From Deinococcus aerius (GTDB taxonomy: Bacteria; Deinococcota; Deinococci; Deinococcales; Deinococcaceae), in contig NZ_BFAG01000010.1 of NCBI RefSeq assembly GCF_002897375.1, positions 143,265 through 207,264 of the forward strand: a stretch of DNA of 64,000 nucleotides. Direction: 5' to 3'. Below, one piece after another: positions 9,401 to 16,911 of this stretch (positions are counted from its first letter, which is position 1; the number at the start of each line of letters is the position of its first letter). A program made the position numbers and the translations under genes. The notes below the pieces were generated by a model. It ran no database searches, was not told where the DNA came from, and saw only the letters and a list, made by a program, of their open reading frames with translations.

Positions 9401-10859
9401 CGCCCCGCACCTTCACCCATTCCTGCCGCACGAGGTCGAGGGTGACGGGGGCCGCCCGACCGGCCCCGGCGAGGTCACGGGTGTCCAGCGTGACCTGAAT
9501 CGGCTTCCCCGCGTCGTACACGTAGGCGTCGGTGCGGGCCTCGACGTTCACGCTGGCGGGAAAGGCCAGGACCCGGGCGAAGCCGCTCACCGGGCGGCGC
9601 GACTCGTCCTCGACCTCGGCCTCGATGCGGTAGCTCAGGGGCTGGCCGTTCTCATCCCGCTCCAGGGGCAGGGTGAGGTCGAGATTTCCCGCCGCGTTCA
9701 GGCGCGTCTCGCCCTGCACCACGAGGTCGGAGCCGTAGTCCTGCCCGTCCATGCCCGGAGGCAGGTAATCCTCCGCATCGAAGCCGGGCGGGTAATACGG
9801 CGCGCGGGTGACGTTGTAGGTGACGCGCGCCCCGCCCACGCTCCCGCCGAAGAGGTAGCGGGCGCTGACCCGCACGCCGAGCTTGTCGCCCTGCACCGCC
9901 CGCTCCCGGCCCGGCGTCACCGTCACCGCGTACTCGGGCTTCTGGTAGGCCTCGACCGCGAAGGTGCCGCCCACGCCCTCGCGGTCCCCGCCCACTCCCG
10001 ACACCCGCGCCTCGAAGCGGTACTCGCCGAGCTTGGCCCCCGCCGGGAGGTCGAAGCCCGCGCTGAAGGAGCCGTAGCCGTTCGTGGTCAGGCTCTTCTG
10101 GAACACGCTCTCGTCGAAGGGGGAGAAGACGGTCACCCGCACCGCCCGGTTCGCCAGGGGCTTCAACGTCTGCCCGCTCCGCAATGTACCCTTGAACTCC
10201 ACGTGCTGCCCGGGGCGGTACACCGGGCGGTCGGTGTAGACGAAGCCCTTCACCCCCGGCGCGGCGTAGCTGTTCCAGTTCGCACCCGACACCGCCCACT
10301 GGGTGCCGAAGCGCGCGAGGAAGAATTCACCCTCCTTCGCGGGGGCGGTGAACTTCGCCAGGCCGTCGGGGCTGGCGAGCGTGCTCGTCCCCCCCGTCCC
10401 CAGCCGCCACACCCGCGCCGCCCGCGTCGCGCCGCTCGCCCGGTCCGCCGCGTAGACGAGCGCCGTGTCCCGGTCACGCTTCACCACCAGGCCGAGGTCG
10501 CTCACCAGGATCAGGGTGCCCGCCCGGCCCGCGCGCAGGACGTACAGGCCGGGGGAGAGCCGCCCGAGCTTCACCTCACCGTAACCCTTGCCCCCCGTCC
10601 GCAGGGTTCGCACGGGGGTCGTCCGCGTGCCGGGCGGCAGGTCGGGCTGGTGGGGGTCGGGCACTCGGCTGAACACCGCGAGCGGGTCGGCGACGCGCTC
10701 CAGGCGGAGCTCGGTGCGGGGCGGGGCGTTGACCCCGATGCTCACGTTCTGACCGGGACGAAAGACGCCCCCGTACAGGCTGACGGGGGGCTGGGCGGGC
10801 GCGAGCGTGACGGTGAGCAGGGCGGCGAGCAGGCCAATGCGGGCGGGGGTTCCCTTCAT
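6471..10859 (-). CDS. Bacterial alpha-2-macroglobulin with intact thioester
   Basis: Bacterial alpha-2-macroglobulins are large envelope proteins thought to trap attacking proteases. After bait cleavage a Cys-Gln thioester links covalently to the target. This 1462-residue protein has a signal peptide (LLAALLTVTLAPAQ) without a lipobox Cys, so a soluble form is expected, as in E. coli YfaS rather than YfhM. Macroglobulin domains follow (YTDRPVYRPGQHVEFKGT, FNVRANTAGTARVTFG). The thioester motif is YGCTEQ, with Cys977 and Gln980. The alpha-alpha toroid (DDGGWGFW) and receptor-binding-like C-terminus are present. It appears to be the first gene of a minus-strand unit with the coupled peptidase and possibly the LamG gene. 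Confidence 0.93.
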   Translation of the reverse strand: MKGTPARIGLLAALLTVTLAPAQPPVSLYGGVFRPGQNVSIGVNAPPRTELRLERVADPLAVFSRVPDPHQPDLPPGTRTTPVRTLRTGGKGYGEVKLGRLSPGLYVLRAGRAGTLILVSDLGLVVKRDRDTALVYAADRASGATRAARVWRLGTGGTSTLASPDGLAKFTAPAKEGEFFLARFGTQWAVSGANWNSYAAPGVKGFVYTDRPVYRPGQHVEFKGTLRSGQTLKPLANRAVRVTVFSPFDESVFQKSLTTNGYGSFSAGFDLPAGAKLGEYRFEARVSGVGGDREGVGGTFAVEAYQKPEYAVTVTPGRERAVQGDKLGVRVSARYLFGGSVGGARVTYNVTRAPYYPPGFDAEDYLPPGMDGQDYGSDLVVQGETRLNAAGNLDLTLPLERDENGQPLSYRIEAEVEDESRRPVSGFARVLAFPASVNVEARTDAYVYDAGKPIQVTLDTRDLAGAGRAAPVTLDLVRQEWVKVRGEYTLRETREARVTARTNAKGEGSATLTARRGGGYLLRATVRDEQGRTSTFENFAWVLKPGEDWGWNYRDLTLRPDKRSYAPGETATVLIGNPRPGAPVLVTIEGDRLRRSTVLRGRGSALTYSFRVTPDMGGDVFVGAAALGDGNFYSNAARVRVPVRGAELSVRVTPAKAKYRPGETGRLTVQVSDASGKGVPAELTLGVVDQSIYLIRPDTSTPMLNVFHAPRENVVGTDSSVSFYFETGRLPAPAPAMTEAAFGQGKTGDRPQEGTPREDFRDTILWVPNLVTDDTGRAELSVRFPDNLTTWVATARAQTVSARFGQTTAITMTTKDVIARLSLPPFLVRGDTATLAGVVNNTLPQTAKGQVTARVQGLTPVAPLGLFRAAGSPVTVSAGGRTRQDFNVRANTAGTARVTFGVQAGNANDSLRLPLPVKARGYDTSLTVAGAGGEAVPLRVPQDANLATARLRVFVTPSLLDAVTPALEYLVGYPYGCTEQTMSRFLPALLARQALGPDALPEGVRRDLPKIMDLSLARLSDFQHDDGGWGFWQFDGSTLEMTAYVTRGLLRARGLGVRVDNRVLDRALVYLARHVEDGKEPQGARATAYRALAEAGRVNAAKLAAFAGRAELAPYALAHTALALDRAGRKQAARDLLDRLKARRVEGGQGAPVHWEAPRRAGWFWSWEDNSVQTTAAALEALARLDPGSLLIPRASQWLLANRRGPRWVSTQDTTSVVVAALALKPAAGQPLPAQVSLNGQPAGTVTGAGEVNLTGANLSQLARGQNTLRVTGPRGASFSAELTLAREPRSLPGDPSRGFALTRTYERLVPTWNAKDKRYTYARTPLLRGGRLQPVTVGDLILVTLTVQPREKNARYLLVSDPIPAGMKALDDRSLAISGLNSVDEDDPFAWNYWYAGRDLLDDRVDLYADFLSGTGKMTYVLRAQTPGTFTALPTHAFLMYQPDVEGYAPAATLTVRDRGQ

Positions 10860-11024
10860 GCGTCCTCCGGGGCTTGACGTGGCCCCAGCGTACAGCCGAG
10901 CTGGCTCCGGCGCGCCCGCACGACCGGACCACGCCGTTCCAACAGAGCGCGGCTGGAAGAGGCTGGTGATCGGTGGGGCGATGGTGCGGTCTGAAAGTGC
11001 AGCCTGCCGCGCCGTCGCCCCCCA

Positions 11025-11633
11025 CTACGACCGCACCGGACCGGGCGCGCGAACGAGCGGCAGATACACCTCGTCCACGATCTCCATCAGAACGGCGTCC
11101 GGGACTTCGGGCGCCCCGCGCATGAAGTACTCGTGGCGCAACAATGCCAGGGCCACGCCCGCCACCCGCGGCCGCAGAGCTTCCGGGCGAGCCTCCCCCC
11201 GGGCCACGGCACGTTTCAGGACGGGCAGGAACAGTTCCGCGCCGCCCTCCGCCCCCCGGGCCTGCACCTGCGCCCGGACTTCCGGGTCGTTGGGGATGCC
11301 CGCCAGCAGGCCGCGCAGCACTGCTCCCAGGGGGGAAGCCCAGTGCCGGTTCGCGCCGCGCATGATGGTGAGAATGTCCTCGCGCAGGTTCCCCGTGTCC
11401 GGCGGCGTGAACTGTTCGGCGGCGAGGTGCCCGTAGGCCGCGAACGCGAGGGCGGCCCGGCTCGGCCAGCGGCGGTACAGCGCGTTTTTATTGGTGCCCG
11501 CCCGGCGCGCCACTCGGTCCATGTTGAAGTTGACGTACCCAGCAGCCAGGAGTTCGTCGGCGGCCGCCCGAACGATGGCCTGGTCGAGGGCCGCCCCGCG
11601 GCGGCGCTTAGAAGTGGGGATGTCGTCGGGCAT
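11025..11633 (-). CDS. TetR-family transcriptional repressor
   Basis: The 202-residue product has a TetR helix-turn-helix near residues 30-60 (MDRVARRAGTNKNALYRRWP) and a helical ligand-binding C-terminal domain. It is transcribed divergently from the glycosidase-like gene at 11720. A perfect 10-bp inverted repeat at 11685-11707 lies between the two starts and is the obvious candidate operator, so the protein probably represses both itself and its neighbour. The inducer is unknown. ATG 11633 gives the usual short N-terminal arm. Confidence 0.88.
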   Translation of the reverse strand: MPDDIPTSKRRRGAALDQAIVRAAADELLAAGYVNFNMDRVARRAGTNKNALYRRWPSRAALAFAAYGHLAAEQFTPPDTGNLREDILTIMRGANRHWASPLGAVLRGLLAGIPNDPEVRAQVQARGAEGGAELFLPVLKRAVARGEARPEALRPRVAGVALALLRHEYFMRGAPEVPDAVLMEIVDEVYLPLVRAPGPVRS

Positions 11634-11684
11634 GGCGCTGGCAGGTCCACTGTACGGCCTGACCTTCAGCGTTTATGCTGTTTA

Positions 11685-11707
11685 ATAGGGTACTCTAAGT
11701 ACCCTAT
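11685..11707. promoter_or_regulatory. Probable TetR operator (perfect inverted repeat)
   Basis: The arms are ATAGGGTACT and AGTACCCTAT with the 3-bp centre CTA. The site lies 52 bp before the start of the tetR-type gene and 12 bp before the ATG at 11720, placed so that bound repressor could block both divergent transcripts. Symmetry and position are seen directly; the identity of the binding protein is inferred. Confidence 0.75.
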
Positions 11708-11719
11708 GGGGGAGGACGT

Positions 11720-12730
11720 ATGCGAGGCAGGGGCGTTACCTACGACACGGGTTTCTTCAACGGGATCACCAGCACCCACGAACCCTTCGACCCGGGCGCC
11801 GTCCGGCGCGACCTCCAGGTGATCCGGGACGAACTGCACTGCACCGCCGTTCGCCTTACCGGGGGCGACCCGGAGCGCCTCGACCTCGCCGCGCGCCACG
11901 CCGCCGACCTGGGCCTGGAGGTCTGGTTCTCACCGTTCACCTATGAACTCAAACAGGAAGCGCTACTCGACCTCCTTCTTGACTGCGCCGACCGCGCCGA
12001 GCGGCTGCGCCGGGAGGGGGCCCGCGTCGTGCTCGTGACCGGTGCCGAATTGAGCCTGTTTACCCACGGCTTCCTGCCCGGCGACACCGCTGAAATCCGC
12101 CTGAGTGGCCTGCTTGGGCGGGACCCACAGGTGCTCGCGGGCCTGCCCGAACTGCCCACACGGATCAACACCTTCCTGCGCCGCGCCGTCACCGCTGTAC
12201 GTTCGCGCTTTGCCGGACCCGTGACCTACGCCTCCATCCACTTCGAGGGCGTGGACTGGGCCCCCTTCGATTTCGTGGGCATGGACCTCTACCGCACCAA
12301 GGAGACCGCCCCACACTTCCGGGGTGCGCTGCGGGCTCTGAAGGTGCCCGGCAAACCTGTGGCGGTCACCGAGTTCGGGTGCGCCACCTACCACGGTGCC
12401 GCAGACCGGGGGGCGGTGGACATCGTGGAGTACGAGGGCGGTCACCCCGTTCGCCTCAGGGGAGAGTACGAGCGCGACGAGGCGGAACAGGCGCGGCTCA
12501 TTACGGAACTCGTGACCCTCTTTGAGGAAGAAGGCGTGGACAGCGTGTTCGTGTGTACCTTCGCGTGCTTCTATCTGCCACACCATGACGACGGGCGGCC
12601 TGACCTGGACCTGGCGAGTTTCGGGGTCGTGAAGGTCCATCCCACCGGGCCGGACCAGGCGGGGGAGCCGAGATGGACGCCCAAGGCGAGTTTCGCTGCC
12701 CTCGCCGCTTCCTATCAGGAAGGAGCTTGA
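11720..12730 (+). CDS. Glycoside-hydrolase-like TIM-barrel protein
   Basis: The 336-residue soluble protein begins GRGVTYDTGF and contains GGDPERLDLAARHAADLGL, VTGAELSLF, FVGMDLYR and AVTEFGCATY. The two glutamates in TGAEL and VTEFG sit where clan GH-A barrels place the acid/base and nucleophile. From memory, close relatives in actinobacteria carry the uninformative name abortive infection protein; nothing here shows phage defence. There is no signal peptide, so it should act in the cytoplasm. GGGGGAGG precedes the ATG. Expression is probably controlled by the divergent TetR protein. Confidence 0.7.
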   Translation: MRGRGVTYDTGFFNGITSTHEPFDPGAVRRDLQVIRDELHCTAVRLTGGDPERLDLAARHAADLGLEVWFSPFTYELKQEALLDLLLDCADRAERLRREGARVVLVTGAELSLFTHGFLPGDTAEIRLSGLLGRDPQVLAGLPELPTRINTFLRRAVTAVRSRFAGPVTYASIHFEGVDWAPFDFVGMDLYRTKETAPHFRGALRALKVPGKPVAVTEFGCATYHGAADRGAVDIVEYEGGHPVRLRGEYERDEAEQARLITELVTLFEEEGVDSVFVCTFACFYLPHHDDGRPDLDLASFGVVKVHPTGPDQAGEPRWTPKASFAALAASYQEGA

Positions 12731-12864
12731 GCGCCAGACTGTTCAAACCTACCCTTGGCACTATCCAGGTTGGGGAACAAGGGGGTTGGCTGAACGGCCA
12801 GACCTACCTTGAACGGTGAGGTGCGGCGCGTCAGGTGTGCGGGTCACGAGCACACCCCCATGCC

Positions 12865-13572
12865 CTACCGCAGAATCTGCCAGCGATACACCCCCAGGAA
12901 GTTGGGGTTGCCCGGCGTGGGGTGGAAAGCCGGGTCGGGGTGGCGCATCAGGGTGGCGAGGGTCACCAGCCGCACCTCGCCGCCCTCGTCGGGGCGGGCA
13001 CCGGTGTGGTACACGACCCGCCCGTCCCCCAGGGAGACCATGCTGTGGTAGGCCCCGAGTGCGGGGCGCAGGAAGAACAGGAGGTCGCCCCGCTGCGCCC
13101 GTGAGGGGTCGCGCGTGACGAGGGCGGCGGAGAAGTTGGCGAGGAAGCGCGCGGAGGTGCGGCCCACCAGCCGCCCGGCGTCCACGTCCCCCGGGCGATA
13201 CGGCCCGGGCGCGACCCGGAAGACCGAGCGCGACACGAGGGGCGCCGGGTAGGTCAGCCCCCGCACCTCCGGCAGCCTGGGACGCGGCAGGAACTTGAAC
13301 TTCGCCCACCACGCCGCGTCATGCGGCATCAGCGCGTTCACGAAGGCGTAGCGCACCAGCCCCGCGCAGTCCTGGTCCTCCGTCCTCCAGTCGGCGGAGA
13401 GGCCGTAATACTGGCTCTCGGCGATGCTGGCGAACCAGTCCGCAAAGGACGCCCGGTCCTGCCCGACGAGTTCGAGCGCGTCCGGGTAACCGTCGCGGTC
13501 GGCGTCGGCGGCGCTGACGGCGGGAGTGCCCATGGTCAGCAGCGCGGCGAGCGCGAGGAGGGCGGCGAGCAT
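12865..13572 (-). CDS. DUF1175 (YfaT-like) secreted protein
   Basis: The 235-residue product has a signal peptide (LLALAALLTMGTPAVSA). It contains DQDCAGLVRYAFVNAL and, further on, GAYHSMVSLGDGRVVYHTG. The Cys and His contexts resemble NlpC/P60-type cysteine hydrolases. DUF1175 proteins (E. coli YfaT) are known to be encoded beside alpha-2-macroglobulins. Here the macroglobulin gene is about 2 kb away with the TetR pair between, so the functional link probably persists although the operon is broken. ATG 13572 is chosen because it begins the signal peptide. Confidence 0.72.
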   Translation of the reverse strand: MLAALLALAALLTMGTPAVSAADADRDGYPDALELVGQDRASFADWFASIAESQYYGLSADWRTEDQDCAGLVRYAFVNALMPHDAAWWAKFKFLPRPRLPEVRGLTYPAPLVSRSVFRVAPGPYRPGDVDAGRLVGRTSARFLANFSAALVTRDPSRAQRGDLLFFLRPALGAYHSMVSLGDGRVVYHTGARPDEGGEVRLVTLATLMRHPDPAFHPTPGNPNFLGVYRWQILR

Positions 13573-14341
13573 GTCAGGAGTATCGCGTTTCTGGAAATGC
13601 CCTTCGCAGGCCCCGCACGGATAGGCAAATCGGCCTACTGCACTACGCCAAAAGGCGGTTGGTCTTCCCGGCCCGCAGTGCCTAAGTTGCAAAAGATTTC
13701 CCGGGTACGCCGGAAGGAGCCCCCCCATGCCTCAAGGATGCCGATTCGTCCAGCCACACCAAGCCCCCTTTGCTGGAGGTCGTGACGGTTCATGCACATC
13801 CTTGACTTGGGAGTTCTCGCCCAGGTAGACGCGGGGACAAACAATCTCACCGGGCAGCCCCCACAGGTCAGCGTGGGGTCGCCCTCCGGCCTGTCGTGGT
13901 TGCCCCGGGGTCCCAATCATTCCTGATGTGGAAGGGCGCAGCCCCAGCCGCAGGCCAACGTGTCGTCATGCCGAGCGCCAGCGAAGCATCCCTAAGTCTG
14001 GGACCCTTCGCGCCGCTCGGGGTGACCAGCTCGGTGAGCCCGACCAGGGGTTTCCCACGCAGCCTCGGGCGTCCGTCCAGTCGCGGAGGTGCCGAGTCAC
14101 GCCTCCCGGCTGGCGGGCATCTTCCCGGCGGCTCGGCACGGAGCCCGGGCGCGCAACCGTGCCCGCTCCCCGCGGAAGAGGCGCGCCGATGATCACGCTG
14201 CCCTGTCGTGGGCACTTGGCCGACTCGGCTGCGCGGCTCAACCCCCTGTAACCGCGGGGCCTGCTACAGCCTTGGCAAACGATTCTGAGCCGCGACATGT
14301 GGGCACAACTCAAGCTCTCCCTTGACACAGAGGAGTTTTCC
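13573..14341. other. Intergenic stretch with decayed coding fragments
   Basis: On the minus strand between about 13710 and 13920 short coding-like pieces appear in different frames (LWGLPGEIVCPRVYLGENSQ, then GLVWLDESASLRHGG). They would need frameshifts to join and are reminiscent of a decayed transposase, but this is weak. From 13960 onward there is REP-like sequence. No intact gene is supported. Confidence 0.35.
13962..14030 (+). repeat. REP-like interspersed motif (GTCATGCCGAGCG family), copy 1
   Basis: The sequence begins GTCATGCCGAGCG, continues with AGCATCCCT and ends CTCGGGGTGAC. The reverse complement of about 42525-42592 carries the same ordered blocks (GTCATGCCGGGCG, AGCATCCCT). 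It is non-coding and intergenic in both places. The boundaries are approximate. Confidence 0.5.
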
Positions 14342-16087
14342 TTGACTTCCCGACTGGGCATCTTCTTGTCGTACTACCGACCCTACCGGCGCACGCTGGT
14401 CATCGACCTCTTCTGCGCCTTTCTCGTCGCGGGGATCGCGCTCGTCTTTCCGCTGGGCGCGGGGTACATCACCCGCACGCTGCTTGGGCATCCCGGCGAG
14501 GGGACATTGGAACAGATCGTGACGGTGGGCGCCGCGCTGCTGGGGCTGGTGGCCCTCCAGATCGCCGCGAACACCTATGTGGACTACCAGGGGCACATGA
14601 TGGGCACCCTGATCGAGCGGGACATGCGGCGCGACCTGTTCCGGCACCTCCAGTCGCAGCCCTTTCAGTTCTTCGACGGACAGCGCACGGGCCAGCTCAT
14701 GAGCCGCCTGACGAACGACCTCTTCGCCATCGGGGAGCTGGCGCACCACGGCCCCGAGGACCTCGCCATCGCCGTGTTCAAGTTCGCGGGGGTGTTCCTG
14801 ATCCTGCTGGGGATCAATGTCAAGCTGACGCTGCTGCTGTTCTGTTTTCTCCCGCTGATGGCCGTCTACGCCCTGTACTTCAACCGCCGTCTGAACGCCG
14901 CCATGCTGGGCAGCAAGGCCCGCATCGGGGACGTGAACGCGCAGGTGGAGGACTCGCTGGCGGGCATCCGCGTGGTGCAGTCGTTCACGGGCGAGGCGGT
15001 CGAGCAGGGCCGCTTTGGCCGCGCGAACGACCTGTTCGTCGAGAGCCGCCGGGAGGGCTACCGCAGCGAGGCGTTCTTCTACCAGGGGATGACGGCCTTC
15101 ACCCAACTGATGACGGTCGCGGTCCTGGTGTTCGGCGGCCTCGCCATCCTGCGCGGGGAGTTGCGGCTCGACGCGCTCGTGACCTACCTGCTGTGCGTGG
15201 GCATCCTGATCGAGCCCATCGGGCGGTTCGTCAACATCGCCCGGCTGCTCCAGGAGGGGCTGACCGGCTTCGAGCGCTTTCTGGAACTGATGGCGGTGAG
15301 ACCGGAGCTGGAGGACGCCCCGGGGGCTGTGGAGCTGGAACACGTGCGCGGCGACATCCGGTTTGAGCACGTTTCGTTTCAGTACCCGTCGGGCGCCGGG
15401 CCGGTGCTGAGGGACATCAACCTCCACATTAAGCCCGGGGAATTCGTCGCGCTGGTCGGGGCCTCCGGCGTTGGGAAAAGTACCCTCTGCGCGCTGATTC
15501 CCCGCTTTTACGACGTGACGGGGGGGCGGATTCTGATCGACGGCGTGCCGGTTCAGGACCTCCGCCTGCACTCGCTGCGGCGCCAGATCGGCGTGGTGCA
15601 GCAGGAGGTGTACCTGTTCGCCGGAACCGTTCTGGAGAACATCCGCTACGGGCGCCCGGAGGCCAGCGAGGCGGAGGTCGTCGAGGCGGCCCGGCGGGCG
15701 GGGGCGCACGACTTCATCCTGGCGCTCCCGCAGGGCTACCACACCGACATCGGCCAGCGCGGGGTGAAGCTCTCCGGCGGGCAGAAACAGCGCCTGAGCG
15801 TGGCGCGCGTCTTCCTGAAAGACCCGCCCATCCTGATCTTCGACGAGGCGACGAGCGCGCTGGACAACGAGAGCGAGCGCGTCGTGCAGGACGCCCTGGA
15901 ACGGCTGGCGCGGCGGCGAACCACGCTGGTCATCGCCCACCGCCTCTCCACCGTGCGAAACGCCGGGCGGATCGTGGTGCTGACTGCGGACGGCATCGCC
16001 GAGGAGGGCACCCACGACGAACTCCTGCGCGCGGGCGGGGCCTACGCGGCGCTGCAAAATGCCGGGATGGAGCTCTCCAGCCTATAA
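14342..16087 (+). CDS. ABC exporter half-transporter (fused membrane and ATPase domains)
   Basis: The 581-residue product has an N-terminal six-helix exporter domain (from LGIFLSYYRPYRRTLVIDLF) and a C-terminal ATPase domain. The latter has Walker A GASGVGKST near residue 373, signature LSGGQKQR near 476, Walker B ILIFDEATSALD near 496 and the H-loop IAHRLST. Such half-transporters work as dimers to export lipids, peptides or drugs. I chose TTG 14342 because AGGAG at 14331-14335 lies 6 nt upstream; ATG 14297 has no comparable site. The substrate is unknown. Confidence 0.88.
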   Translation: MTSRLGIFLSYYRPYRRTLVIDLFCAFLVAGIALVFPLGAGYITRTLLGHPGEGTLEQIVTVGAALLGLVALQIAANTYVDYQGHMMGTLIERDMRRDLFRHLQSQPFQFFDGQRTGQLMSRLTNDLFAIGELAHHGPEDLAIAVFKFAGVFLILLGINVKLTLLLFCFLPLMAVYALYFNRRLNAAMLGSKARIGDVNAQVEDSLAGIRVVQSFTGEAVEQGRFGRANDLFVESRREGYRSEAFFYQGMTAFTQLMTVAVLVFGGLAILRGELRLDALVTYLLCVGILIEPIGRFVNIARLLQEGLTGFERFLELMAVRPELEDAPGAVELEHVRGDIRFEHVSFQYPSGAGPVLRDINLHIKPGEFVALVGASGVGKSTLCALIPRFYDVTGGRILIDGVPVQDLRLHSLRRQIGVVQQEVYLFAGTVLENIRYGRPEASEAEVVEAARRAGAHDFILALPQGYHTDIGQRGVKLSGGQKQRLSVARVFLKDPPILIFDEATSALDNESERVVQDALERLARRRTTLVIAHRLSTVRNAGRIVVLTADGIAEEGTHDELLRAGGAYAALQNAGMELSSL

Positions 16088-16226
16088 AAGCGTCCTGGCG
16101 CAGCTTTTTAAGCCTCCGCACAAAGACTCGCGGGAGGGTCCGATCAGCCTGTGATCCTGCTCAAAACCGCGTCCAGCACGGCAAAACCAACCCTTTCTTC
16201 TGTTAAAGGTCAATCTAATCCACTTG

Positions 16227-16243
16227 TTACGTCAATAACGTAA
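16227..16243. promoter_or_regulatory. RDRM-like 17-bp palindrome (candidate DdrO site)
   Basis: The sequence TTACGTCAATAACGTAA is a palindrome with 6-bp arms TTACGT/ACGTAA in an AT-rich patch. It has the length and half-site pattern of the Deinococcus radiation/desiccation response motif (from memory close to TTATGTCATTGACATAA, agreeing at 13 of 17 positions). A -10-like TAATAT at 16241-16246 overlaps its 3' edge, so a bound repressor would block RNA polymerase. The next gene starts at 16328. Confidence 0.55.
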
Positions 16244-16327
16244 TATGAGGATACTTAAGGATGGCCCAGGCTGGTGGATCGGAGTTGCTGCCGGCGCGTC
16301 GAGCGCCGCGGAAGGAGAAGGTGGAGC

Positions 16328-16648
16328 ATGCTGGACGTGACTCTCAGGCGGAAGTTCCCGGCATACACCCAGGACGCGACCGGCACCCAGCGGTTCATCG
16401 ACGGCGTGCAGGCCCTGGGCGAGCGGCTGGGCGGGCAGGCGCACGGCCTGTACCTGCGCGGCCCCAGGGAAGCCCGCGTCCTGTCCATGCAGCCCCTGAA
16501 CGCGGAGATGCTGGTGATGGAGTGCCTCGACGACGACGGGGGCACGTTCCTGGTGCTGAGCGCCGTGGGGGTGGTGCAGCTCGAGGTGCGGCCAGTTGCG
16601 ACGCTGCCGGAGGCCGTGCTCCCCGAACTGGTCGCTGTGGGCCAGTAG
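16328..16648 (+). CDS. Small protein of unknown function behind an RDRM-like site
   Basis: The 106-residue soluble protein begins MLDVTLRRKFPAYTQDATG and has a mixed alpha/beta pattern (HGLYLRGPREARVLSM, FLVLSAVGVVQLEV). There is no signal peptide or membrane segment. I do not recognise the family, and it does not look like DdrA, DdrB or PprA. AAGGAGAAGG lies upstream. Its interest comes from the 17-bp RDRM-like palindrome 85 bp upstream, which would place it in the DdrO-controlled DNA-damage regulon. Confidence 0.7.
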   Translation: MLDVTLRRKFPAYTQDATGTQRFIDGVQALGERLGGQAHGLYLRGPREARVLSMQPLNAEMLVMECLDDDGGTFLVLSAVGVVQLEVRPVATLPEAVLPELVAVGQ

Positions 16649-16740
16649 GCGGGCCGTTCGTGGGTGGGTATGGACGGCCCCATCCCAGCCTTGAGAAGGC
16701 CCTGGCGAGGAAAAACCCCTCCCCAAGAGAGAAGGCTTCT

Positions 16741-16795
16741 TGACCCCTCTACCACGGGGAGAGGGGCGCTGCGAAGCAGCGGGGTGAGGGGTCTT
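16741..16795 (-). repeat. REP-like motif (CCCCTCACCCC..CCCTCTCCCC), copy 1
   Basis: Read on the minus strand, the block runs GACCCCTCACCCCGCTGC, GCAGCGCCCCTCTCCCC, then GAGGGGTC. It can fold because its ends pair and GCTGC/GCAGC form an inner stem. About 35063-35112 carries the same ordered blocks in the other orientation. This type of intergenic repeat is widespread in GC-rich bacteria and might act as a transcript stabiliser. Confidence 0.6.
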
Positions 16796-16911
16796 CTTTT
16801 CCAAGCATCTGTCCCTTGCGTCCGAATGGGAAGACAGGACATGCGCCGGGCGTGAAAAAGGAGTCAACTCTTCTTTCACCCCCCGGTCGCGCGGGAGCCT
16901 ATAACCAGGAC

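Noticed and set aside
7398..10877. Plus-strand open frame of more than 1100 codons opposite the macroglobulin gene
   Set aside because: It is rich in Arg, Gly, His and Ala with no domains, the usual antisense artefact of a GC-rich gene; the minus strand has a full protein family match.
11720..12730. Abortive-infection defence gene
   Set aside because: The name attached to relatives is not supported by any defence domain; the sequence looks like a glycosidase-type barrel and no other defence gene is nearby.
13635..13916. Transposase gene on the minus strand
   Set aside because: Only short coding-like pieces in different frames are present; no catalytic motif or terminal inverted repeats are seen.
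16224..16246. Full sigma-A promoter with -35 TTGTTA and -10 TAATAT
   Set aside because: The spacing is only 11 bp, too short for a working pair; the -35 element for TAATAT is not evident.
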